Shown here: positions 40,401 to 52,400 of the stretch, in pieces | Layout of the letters: every line of letters begins with the position of its first letter | How positions within the stretch are numbered: the first letter of the stretch is position 1 | Assembly: GCF_954871325.1 (NCBI RefSeq) | Contig: NC_088775.1 | Location: 46,973,561 to 47,037,560 of the forward strand | Direction: 5' to 3' | Length of the DNA stretch: 64,000 bases | From: Gordionus sp. m RMFG-2023 | Taxonomy: Eukaryota > Nematomorpha > Gordioida > Chordodea > Parachordodidae | The notes under the pieces: generated by a model | Told to the model about the DNA's origin: nothing | What the model saw: the letters and a program-made list of their open reading frames with translations, nothing else | Databases searched by the model: none | Position numbers and translations under genes: made by a program

Positions 40401-43400
40401 GATAAAAAAAATATTTTTGGAAATAATCCCATTCATTCTTTAACATCACAAAAGATGTTTTATGACTTAATTAGCTTTGTGATTGAAGAATTGCAAGCCT
40501 TTTCTGTTGTGGAAAGTCCATTCTTCACTAGACTGATTAAAAATGCATACCCAAAGAGATCTATATGACGCCATTAAACTTTAACAAAAAGAATCCAATT
40601 TAAATATGAAACAATGATAGATGTGAAACCAATAAAATTGGATCTAAATTTTAAAAAATATCAATTCCTGGCCGATTATTTTAAGGTAAGTATAACTTAA
40701 TAAAAGTGTATGAAATAAGGTTTCTTGAAACTGCCAATAAATGAACAAATAAAAAATGCATTTAAAGGAATACTTCTGTAAATGAAAATGGAATTTGCAG
40801 ACTGGGTATAACCATATTGTTTGTAAATAATTTACTGAAAACGACAAGATTGTATTACAATACGAATTATAGCTCTAGGTGAAATATTTGAACAATTGAA
40901 GAAAATAAACTGAGATTAAAATAAATCTTTCAAAATTATTTTAATTATTAAAAAAATTAAACCGATCCTGCCTAAATTTGATCCTCTAAAAATTGAAACC
41001 TGCCTAAAATTAAAAAAGACATTTATCCCCAAATTTTAGAGAATGTGTAGCAACATTTTTTGGCTGGTTAAAAAATAAATCAATAATTAATGAGAAAATG
41101 GTTAAATTGGAAATATAAACCCATACCCAGAGCATGGTCCTGAACTTATCGTTACATTCCAGTAACCTGTCTATGTAAGCTTGACTTTGACCCAATTGCG
41201 TGCAATATTCTCCGTACACCAAAAATTTGTCAGCAAATTCTTGAAAGCAGTCACCGATGTATAAAGGACCTGCAGTCAGAATATCTGTTAATAACAAGAT
41301 ATAAATGTAATAATGTAGCCACAATTATATTAGAAATCTTTCAGTGATTGATGCATTTATAAATCAACTATAAATAGAACATTTAAATGGTCTGGAAAAA
41401 TCAAAATTATGTATTATACTTCAAAATCATGTAATACGTAGTACTTTTGTAAAGTTGCTACTCAGGATCGGGTTATGAGAAAATTAGTATAATATATCCT
41501 TTCCCATTTTAGACAAGTTGGGGTAGAATGAATATGACTTTATTGAGCTAATGAGGTAGAGATGGCCAATAAATAACAAATCGATCATGGCTGTTTACTA
41601 TTCACATTAATTTGTATTTCGATATGATTAATACTAAAGTTTTAGGCAATAATTAATTTGGAAAAATTGGGTTCATTTGTTATATTATAATTTCTTGTAA
41701 GGAAGATATTGAACTTAAAAATTTTCAAATAGTTTGAATGATTCTCTTCCTTATTTTTTTATCTTTTCGTCATGATTTTAAATGAGATTAATGTGAGCCT
41801 TTATAACCATTATTAGTAGTTTAGAAGGTGAAATTATGGATATTTCCATAGGTGCATCAAGAACTTGAATTGCTATCTTATTTTATATTTATTTGAATAG
41901 AATAGTTATATTACTAAAAAATACTCCAACTCCTTATCACCACTCATCTCCATGTCTTCATGCATTCAGATTTAATTACGCCAGATGAATTTTTGATAAC
42001 TTAATTATTAATCTTATTTAAAAAATTTCTTTTTCTATACTTGATTGTATAATGGTTGTGTTCTTAAATATAAAATTAATTGTGTAATAAATTTAATACT
42101 TAGATTGTTTATATTATTTTAGATAATCTTGGTTTCCAACTAGTGATTGGAAAATTTAAAATGTGTCGTGACCGAGTATTACATGTTTAATTTGTTCAAA
42201 ACTTATCTCGTAATTCGAAGGTTAGTGAGAGTGGAGGAAACAATTTTAATGAAGATATAGCTAATGAGAAGGCTTTAGCGAATTTGTACCTTAAAGCCAT
42301 TAGAATTCAAGAGATGATAGGATGTTTAACGATAATAAGAATATTTCGCATTCTAGCCTTTTCTCATATAGAAACCCTATTTTTTCATGTTAATCCCTAT
42401 CAATCATTAGAACCATTTTCAATTTAAAGATTCCCAAATCATTTCTCATTTTATTAACATTGCCTAAATATCGATATTATGGCGAATTTGGTTCTAAAAG
42501 CTTTTTGCAGGGATCCAAATCGAACTTGAACTGATCAATAACTATTATTTACAAAACCCAAAACGAATAGAGACCGTTAAAGATTTAGTTTTCCCACTTG
42601 AACTAAAAAGGTTTTTGAATCGGTTTGATGCCCTTTGACATTACAATTTTAAAAATTTGATTAATAAGTGTTAGTTGCAATTTATTATAAAAGATGTATC
42701 TGAATTAATTTTTCATCAGTATCGGTTCCAAAAATTATAATCAACTGGCCAGGTCCGGTACCGGATCTTATAAAATAAAAATATTTATCAACTCTCATAC
42801 GTAGAATGTAATTTAATTCTAGATATCAACGTTATCCAAAAATTAAATCGTTACATTTTGCGTTAATTAAAAAGGTAACGCAGTAAATAGTGATTTTTTA
42901 AAGTATCGAAAAAGTAACGCAGTAAATAGTGATTTTTTTAAAGTATCTATTCCGGTCATATATTTATTTTTTTAGAGAAAATATATAATCGTTAATAACT
43001 ATCGTTTACTTGTAATAATTTGGGAATATTCGTATATTGATGTGTAATAATAACATAAAAAATATATTGGTTGCTTTTATATTTTAATGAAAAAATAGAA
43101 AAACATGCTTCTCTATATATAATCTCCTGTAATAGTAAATGCAATTTTTTGAAAATTTTCAGCCAGCGGTGTCAGCCATATATCGCTGACTATTATCTTT
43201 TATTTATTATATTAGATTTGATGAAACAAAAATATATAAAGCGTGATATGACATTATTTAACAGCTGTCTGAGAGATTTTTATATTTAATATAGATCATT
43301 ATCAAAATTTAAATGAAAACATTATAACAGTATTCTGTATTTTTTTGGAAAAATAATTAATGCTAGCCCAGTGTGCATAGATTCATTTTATCATGTCACA

Positions 43401-46400
43401 TGTCTGAATTAATTATTAAGTTTTTTATATCTCCTCGCTTGCCACATAATCAAAAACAATTCATTTATCACAGATTCTTTCATTTTAATTTTCTTTAAAA
43501 AATATTAACATTTCATAAATATCATCATTTAATTTTTTATTCACTTTTTTAAAAACTCTCATAAATCATTAGAATATTTTCTTATTAAATTTGATTTTTT
43601 AAAGAAAATATTAAAAATTAAAAACCGTTTTATAAATTAATTGAAAATTATAATTTTCCATAAATATTTTATCACTATTTTTGATTTGATGAAATAAATA
43701 TAAATCCATCACTTATTTATATTCTTCATTGTATCAGGAATTTATACACTTATTTTTTTCTTTATTATTTATCCAAATTACAAAATATATTATAAAGAAT
43801 AAAATGAACAAATTTTGTGAAAAAATTTTTTCGGATGAATTTTTATGGGTATCTAGGCAAGTGGGTGATTTATTTTTCAAAAACCATCTGATAATGTTTT
43901 TACAAAATATGAGCGCGCAGGTTATAAAATTAAAAACAAGTGACAGTCGGATATCTTTTCAAAAGTCAAGGGCGGACCGGTTAAAAAAAATTAAAACAAT
44001 GGGCGTGTGGGTCAAATTGTAGATTCTAGCATATATTACAAATCGTCACTATTACTAATTTTAATTAAAAACATGCGATATAAATATAGTCTAAATATGT
44101 TTAATAAACTTGAAACTTTATATAAATTAGTTATACCAATATTACTATATTATTAGATCAATAAACTTGGGGTAATGATGGCATTTTAATAATGATTTAC
44201 ATTTGTATTTCATAAATATATTTAATATATTAAGTAATCGTTTAATCCATTTATGCAAAATAAAGTTAAATTAAAAAATATTAATTTTTTTTTTAATTTT
44301 AATCCAGACACATGATCTTTGAAAAATTTTAAATAATAAAGGTGATAACTTGCATGTAAACGAGAATCAAATGATAAGCGATTGAGGTTGGGAATAGATC
44401 CCACACTGCAAAGAGAAGTGGCCTCGTTAAATCTTTTTTCCAATTTTTCATGAATTTCTATCAAAACCTATTGTTAACAAGGGAAAAATTTCTTTAAAAA
44501 AATATTGAATCTTAATAAAATTTTATGGGAAAATAAGTATAAAGGATTCTGCATAAAAACAACAGTTAAGAACCGATAATCATTATTTATTTTGGCCTGA
44601 TTTGCTAATATCGGGAACATTATGATTTCATAAAAAAGACAAAATTTTGTTAAGATAAGCTGCTATTTTAAATAAATATAAATTAAATCAATTTACCCCA
44701 ATTTTTCCGTATATGATATTTATATCCCGTGGTGATAAGATGCTTTTCATTCGTTCCATAAAATTCTAAAAATTAGTAATTAACATGAATAGATAGAAAA
44801 TATAATATTGGCCTCTTGAAGTAATTGTATCTATATTGAGAATCATTGATAAATTATATATATATCTGATGGATATAATGGGTCAATCAAAGATGATAAC
44901 CCGGCCGAAGGTCGGGCAAAAGCCGGCCAAAAGCCCGCAAGCCCCCATAAAAAATTTTTTAGTTGAGCCCCCTGAGATTGTAAAGGCTAGCGACGCCCCT
45001 GAAGAATTTGTAATTTCAATATTTGCTATATGTATCTTTTTTATCATAAATATGAAAGAGTAATTTTTACAATTTTATCAGCTCGAGACAAATACATCAC
45101 ATGTAAATGGACGTCTCAAAATGCAAGATACTACTTAACTTGTTAGGCAGTATCGCGATTATTTGTATTTAAAATATCAAATATAATATAAATATTTTTA
45201 TATTTATAATTCATATTTATTTGAACAATTTAAAGACATTTTTCTAATAAATTGAATTATAAGTGTAAAAATTATGTGATATAAGTTAAAGCAAAAAATC
45301 AAGATCTTACCTATTTCATCTTAATTTATAAATATGAGCACATTCAAACCGAAAATGAAGAAATAAATCTTTTGGGAGCAGAACAAGAAGATAAAGATTT
45401 AAGTTCTACTCAATTAAGAGATTATTCAATATTTTTAGAATTTATTGGAAGAACCTCCATATTCCCTATAGGTTATGTAAATATATTAGATGGAAAGTCG
45501 TTCAAATAAATATGAATTATTTAAAATCGTTTCATATGTTAATTATAGACGTTAAGCCTGCGAGGGAGAGGCAAGGTAGCACCCCCCCCCCTCCCTAGCC
45601 AAAAAATGCAGATGCTGATTTAAATCAAAGCTTCCCAGTATGTGGTTATGACACTTGATTTTTGAAAATAATAATAAATGCAATTTTCGTGGTCCTACCA
45701 ATTTTAAAGCATTGGTGAATTTGTTAATGGAGAACATAAATAGCAGAAAATAATTCTGCATTCCTTAGTCCCGAAATTCTAAACAAAATTATTGATGTTT
45801 GCAATATTCTCATAATAAGAAAATTAATCGAGAAATATATTCTATACCATGTTTCTCCATTTTAGAGGATGAGACCACAGCTATTGAAGTCATTGGGCGG
45901 ATGTCATTGTTAGCACGATATATCAATACCAAGGATAATAAAATTAAAGAAATATTTCTGCAATTTATTACTATTTCAAGCATGACTAGGCAGCCTAAGC
46001 TTGTAATATTTGAGAATCTTAAAAATTTCAAAGTAAAAATTAATCTCATAATATAATAATTTTTTAAATATAGCTAAATATAAATTGCTGGGGCCCATAC
46101 AGTGAATGGGCAATTCAATAGGATTCAGTCATTAATAAAAAGGAAATGACAAAGAACTATATATGTGAGCCGTGCTATTCATTCTGTGAACTCGACAATT
46201 TCTGAACACATTAATGGTCAAGATTTTCTAGTGGATAAAAATGCTCAAATATGATATTCTAAAAAAATCAGCCGAAAAAATAATCCTAAATAGGAAATCT
46301 AGCCTGGTGCATATCTGCACCGTTAACCATTAAGAGTTTAAAAAAGATTTAAAAAAGATCAAAAAACAACAAAAATTTATATTCTTTTTTTGTAATTTAT

Positions 46401-49400
46401 AATAAAAACAAGAAAATGTTTATATATTATGAAAATTCTTGAAACATTTGAAGTGCGATTTGACATGTTACATATACCTTGAGTATGTATGGCAATATCT
46501 GAATCTTTGTTTTTTCCATCTATAATTTTGGATAAATAATGTCCAAATGAATCAGTTGGGTTTTCACCTGTTATGCAAACTGGATGGCGTGCCCTGTACT
46601 TAAATTTTTTTCAATTTTTACTGGTGTTCAAAGGAGGTAGTTAGTAACTTCTCGTCTAAATGTAAGAAAACTCTTCTTATTACCTCGATTAAACAATTTC
46701 CAGATTTTCCACGAATTTACCAAAGCTACATCGATAAAATTGGTGAATATTGGCAACACCATTTTTTCCTTTATTTTTATTCTATATGTAGATATGAGAT
46801 TATTGTTATAAGTAGTTATCATATTTGGCTGAGGAATGTTTATTTTAGAAGCTATTTTCTTGAAATATTAGAAAGCAAAGAGATAGTGTGGCATCTATTA
46901 CCACCTAATTATCATTCCTTAATTGTGGGAGAGAATGATATCCAGTAAATAATAGAATTCCAATAAATCTTTTAATATCTTAGATGGTTATGCATATGTT
47001 AAATCTATTCATTTGTTTTGCATAAATATTACTTTGTTCAACAATTAGTGAACATAAGTCTTCGTCGAAAATTAAAATAAATATATCTGATGGACTTTTA
47101 CCTTGCAAATCATTTTCAAGTTTTATTCCATCTTCCTTTTCCCCATTGGAAAGGTTTGAAGAATATTTTGCCTCTGTTTTTCTCTTTTAAATTGTGAGAA
47201 ATTCGAGAATAACTTCTTGTAGAAGATAGTCTGAAAGGTCGTTATCCACTGAATTATGAATTTCCAATTTTTCAGCTGTATCTGAAAGCATAATTCCATC
47301 ATTTGTTAAGTCATTTTAGTCGAAATCTTCTTCATCACTAATTGCAGACGGGTTTGGCGGAATTATAACTATATCTCTTTCTTCAAATTAATTCCTATTT
47401 AAAAAGTTGAGCAAGAGCTTGTTCAATTGTCAGAAAACGATTCATTTAAAAATTTTATTAAAATTAAATATTTAGACAAATTATTTTCGTAGAATCATGA
47501 TTTTTAATTAGTCATATATTATTTTGATTGAAATGACAAAACAGGTGCATAACAAGAAAAATACAAATAATTTAAAAATTTTATTAATTTTAAATATTTA
47601 TTAACCAAATATTTGCGAATAATTTCATATAATTTGATCGAGATAAAAATTATAAAAGGAACATTATATTATTCGATTTAAATCTCAGGAATTTTTTTTA
47701 TTATTTTCAAAAGACCTTTTTTGGGTATAAAAAAAATTTTAGGGGGACTCGAGCCACCCCCTCCCCTCCTATTAGTGGCGGTACTGGTTTAAAGTAAAAT
47801 ATAAAAAATTATAATTCATTATGTTAAATTTGATTTATCGCCGGGGTGGCCTAATGGGTTAGATATATGCCTGGAAACAGAGGGAAGCAGGTTCAATCCT
47901 GGTAAGGAGCATAAAAACTTTCAGGTTTTTCTTCGATAACTGATGTGTAAAAACATATGGTAAGATCATTTTCTAAGCTTAGAGATGACACCCCGGCCAT
48001 CGACAGGCCTGGGCAGCCAGGTGCTAAGGAAACTTGTCCAATAAACAAAATGAAGGTAACAAATGAAAATATGAATATTAAAGCTAGGGCGTTCCCTGAC
48101 GCGCAGGGTGTACATCCTGTGAAAAGTAGGGTAAAGGTCAAAGCAAAGAAGACAAGATTAGCAAGTTTGAATGGGACACTTAAAGGTAAAACGAGAGAAT
48201 TCAATGTTAAATAAGAGAAAAGTTGAAATAGCGTGCATAAAAGAGACGAAAGGACAGAAGACTTTGGTGATTGGAGATGGGTATAAATTGTAATATAATG
48301 GAATTGTTAGCAATAGAAACGGTGTCGGTATCATCCAGTCAAGATCTAACCTCCTCAGTAGAAGAAGTCAACAGGATCTCTGATAGACTAATGAAGATAA
48401 AACTCTGCATTGGTCAATCAATAATACACATCCTTTCAGTGCATGATCCTCAAACGGGTTGCAAGGAAGAAGAGAAAGATGACTTTGAATAAATGATGAC
48501 TTTAGAGCTATCCTTGATGAAGCTGTAATGGAAATCCCTAAGGATGACATAGTCATAATAGGTGGTGACTTAAATGCACATGTGAGAAAAGCAAGATATA
48601 GCTACAAAAGGCATCACGGTGGTATTGGATATGGAGAAAGAAATGATGAAGGAGAGCATGTACTGAAATTTGTGCAAGCCTTCGACCTTGCCTTAACCAA
48701 CACCTACTATAGGAAAAAGGTCAGTCATTAACATATGAAAGTGGTACAAGGAAAACCTAGATAGATTACATGCTAATCTCTCGCAGAGGATTAAAAGATG
48801 TAATAGACTGCAAAGTAATCCCAGGAGAAGATATCGCCGCGCAACACAAGATACTAGTCATGGATTTACATATCTCAAATAAATCCACTCAAAATAAGAT
48901 AAAATTGGAACCATGCATCAAATGGGGTAAATTGAAAACAATGACAGATGCCTTTGCAATTAATGCAAACATTGAAACAATAAATTCCTCACAAGTCAGT
49001 GAAAAAATGTGAACAAACCTTTCATCCAGATTAATAGACACTGCCAAATCGACTAGGCTTGACAAGGGGAGGTAACAAATAATAAAAAGAACTATGGTGG
49101 TGAAATGAAGAGGTACAAACCACTACACAGGAGAAAAAAGCCCTTTATAAAATATGGTACAAATCCAAAAATCCAGATGACAAGACAAGATACAAAAAAT
49201 TAGGCGGTGGCTAGGGCCAAATCTATTGCATACAATGACATGTATGAAGAACTACATACCAAAGAAGAGCAAAATAAGATATACAGATTAGCTAAACAGC
49301 AAGAAAAGAATTCTAGGGATATAAATGGAGCTCGGAAAGTAATCAAAAATAAAGATGGGAAATTGATAATAAAGGAAAAAGAAATAATGAATATATGGAA

Positions 49401-52400
49401 AGAATATTTTCAGGAGCTTCTCAACTTTAATCCCCACATATTACATTTAGATGAACACTCCTATGTCAAAACCTTGTACAACCAATAACAGAACAAGAGA
49501 TAATCATATACATCAAGCATATGAAAAACAACAAAGCTAGGGGCCCAGATGATATTTCAATAGAAAGCCTTAAAGCACTAGGAGATGATGGAATACATCA
49601 CCTCACAAATCTGTACAATAAAATACTGGGAAATGAAGAGATCTCTCAAAAATAGAGGCAGAGCTATCTAGTTCCTATCTTCAAAAATAAAGGGGATCTA
49701 CCTAATTGTCAAAATTACAGGGCATAAAACTAATGCTGTCTTAAACTCTACGAAAAAATAATAGAAAAATGGTTAAGAGACATAATCGTAATAGGAGAGA
49801 CTCAGTTTGAGTTTATTCCTGGAAGATCAACAACTGATGCTATCCATGCAATTAGACAAATGAGTGATAAATACAAGGAAAAGAACAAAAAGCTATGGTC
49901 TTTCTCGATCTAGAAAAGGCCTGCGATAGAATCCTAAGAAAACTTATCTGGTGGGCGCTACGCCACAAAAAGGTTCCCGAAAAATATATAAGAATAATAC
50001 AGGATATGTATATGGGCCATACAACAATGGTCCGTAGCACAACAGGTACTTCAGCAGGCTTCACAATAGCCGAAGGAGTTCATCAAGGGTCGGCTCTCAG
50101 CTCACCTCTCTTCATTACAGTAATAGATGTATTAGCACAGTCTATACCTCAAACAGTCCTGTGGAATATGATATTTGCAGATGATATTGTGATACTTGCC
50201 GAATCCAAGGATGAAATGAAAGAAAGATTAGTGAGTTGGATAAATATCCTAGAAAAGCATGGACTAAAAGTAAATGGAGAAAAGACGTAATGTATGGTGA
50301 TAGGAGAAGATGAAACAGAGAGTATTGATATAAATGAATGGCAGATATCGGCAATTGAAAGCTGCAAATATTTGGGCTGCACTATACAAACAAACGGCAC
50401 AATAGAAAAAGAGAAAGAGTAAAATTAATCAAGGGTGTAGTGCTATTTGACAAAGGAATCCCACACAAATTAAAAGGAAAAATTTACAGTTCCATAGTAC
50501 AACCAACTATTTTATATAGTTCGGAAACATGACCAACCAAGGAATCAGACGAGAGAAGTGGAGATGAGAATGCTGAGGATGATTGCTGGGGTAACAAGAA
50601 AGGATAAAGTGTGCAGTACAAGAATACTAAGTAGTTTAAAGGTAGTGCCTATTAAGACTAAGTTAATGGTAAACAGACTTAGGTGGTATGGGACACAATG
50701 AGAAGGCCTATGAACTACATAGGAAATAAGGTTGAGAGTTTGTAAGTGATGGGCAAACGTAAAAGAGGAAGGCCAAAACTTCAATGGGGCCATAAAGTTA
50801 GAGCCAAAAGAAGTATAAATTAGATAAAAGAGATTGTATGAATAACATAAAGTGGAGAGAGATGTTGAAGAAGCTTACCACCAGAAAAGTTGAAAGCTAA
50901 AGAGAAAAATAAAATGTTAAATTTGATTTGTTTGAATTTTTTAAAATAATTTACATTGCTAGATGGTTAACGGTGCATATATGCACCAGCCACCTTTATG
51001 TGGTTACCTATTAAAATTTTAATTATCTAAAAATTCAAAAATGATTGATAAATATTGATATATCTATAAAGAAAATATCCAGACTAGTTTTGATCGAAAT
51101 AATTTCATAATATGCTCGTGAGATCACTTAGAAAATTTTACATTTTAGACCTCATAAATTCGCCATGCTTGAGGGTTACTTAGGGACATAAAAAATATTT
51201 TTCATATTTTTCTTCCAGTTTTGAAGAAAAATGTCTGAACTATATAAATATCTTATTCATTATTTTTTAATAAAAACTACTATATTTAAAAATGATATAT
51301 AGGAGGTGGTGCATATATGCACCGCTAACCAGTAACGGGTTGTTCTCTACCCTTGATATCAAATTACTTATTCATATTTATTTTTATATTTTAATTAAAA
51401 TATAAATATCTAGTAACTATGAAATGTTTTGATATCCTGAGACATATATTAAGCAATTCAGAAGCAAAGAGATTATTGAAAACGATACAACCAACTTTTT
51501 TTTTACATTAGAATGTATGAACAAATTGATCAATTACACCAGTAATTAATGCAATATATTTCAAAAAAATGACATCGATTTAATTGAGACTATGATGGCT
51601 GTAAACGTTACATAAACTTATTGAATTTAGGGCAAAGGTAGATGACGAATTTCATGAATTATATGTCATTGTTTAAAACAGCTATGAATTAACCTCGACT
51701 AACACCTGATAAACCCACCTCGTTATCCCACTCTTGGATACTTTTATTACTCAAATGAATAAAAGGCTCTTGATTAGCAGCACTTACAAATCTGCATATA
51801 TTATTATGGCAGAATCCTTCGGAATCTACTTCAAATCCTGTTAGAGAAGATGTAAATATTTGACAGATTTTTATTGAGAATGTTAAAGAATTCCATGATG
51901 AATTCATAGCTGAATGCAAACTATGGTATATTAACGGATAACCATGTTAAAATGTTATGGATACTTTGCTTAATTTCAAATATATTATAGATTAATTACC
52001 TAATGTTTTGGCTGCTATATCCTTTATTATGTCTTCAAAAATAACAAAAATTTCTTATTTAAGAAGAAAAAAAATATACGTGAAGTACACCTCTGAAAAT
52101 AGATTGAATGAGTTAGTCCTTCTAAATTTACCGACTAACGACACTTTTTCAAGCGATACTTTATCACTCAGCCATTTAATAACTCGACACTTTATCACGT
52201 GATTTTATTGACTCCTATATATTTTTTCAAAAATTTTTCCTATTTTTTAAAAAATATATTTAAAAAAAATTATAGAAAATTAAAAAATTAAGAAAAATAT
52301 AATTAAATTAAAAAAAGTATATTATAGGTTTAAATCCGTGAATGTATATGCAATTGGATCTTTCCCTAAAACTTTTGGAAAAACGATACTTCAATGTTAT

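Larger units (their letters stand above)
47821..50929 (+). mobile_element. Full-length non-LTR retrotransposon (compact, RTE/'craniofacial development protein 2'-like family)
   Basis: The element is 47837-50913 (3077 bp), bounded by the perfect 16-bp target duplication ATGTTAAATTTGATTT (47821-47836 and 50914-50929). It has a tRNA-like head, one endonuclease-reverse transcriptase frame, and a short A-rich tail (GAGAAAAATAAA). Its sequence is close to that of the second copy at 62899-64000. The intact duplication and complete 5' end indicate a relatively recent insertion into the piggyBac-like element, although the frame is broken. Confidence 0.9.
46302..50990 (-). mobile_element. piggyBac-like DNA transposon, internally deleted, with nested LINE
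   Basis: Inverted ends GCCTGGTGCATATCTGCACC, then GTTAACCAT (46302-46331), pair with ATGGTTAACGGTGCATATAT and so on (50963-50990). Each contains TTAA. Minus-strand coding remains of a piggyBac transposase lie at about 46600-47445. The N-terminal part (FDEDLCSLIVEQSNIYAKQ; IKRFIGILLFTGYHSLPQL) and the C-terminal part (TNFIDVALVNSWKIWKLF...FRREVTNYL) are present, while the DDE core between them is missing. Alternatively the TTAA at 46323 and 50967 are the target duplication and the GGTGCATATATGCACC blocks are flanking DNA. The LINE at 47837-50913 is inserted near its 5' end. Confidence 0.7.

Noticed and set aside
41010-41324. A 104-codon stand-alone minus-strand gene
   Set aside because: The conserved part is the vav DH exon 41127-41284; the remainder is intron read through both splice sites.
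44836-45063. Plus-strand frame rich in KP and PP residues
   Set aside because: It lies on a GC-rich hAT-type terminus and has no recognisable protein domain.
45810-46049. Minus-strand 79-codon frame
   Set aside because: It is a shadow of the plus-strand hAT fragment carrying the DETT motif.
47838-47910. A genuine tRNA gene
   Set aside because: The A- and B-box-like motifs are there but the acceptor stem does not pair, and the segment coincides with the exact 5' end of the LINE.
50142-50793. Minus-strand frames in the first LINE, and plus-strand frames at 63363-63736 in the second
   Set aside because: Both sets are antisense to the reverse-transcriptase reading frame of the LINE; their similarity to each other merely reflects the two LINE copies.
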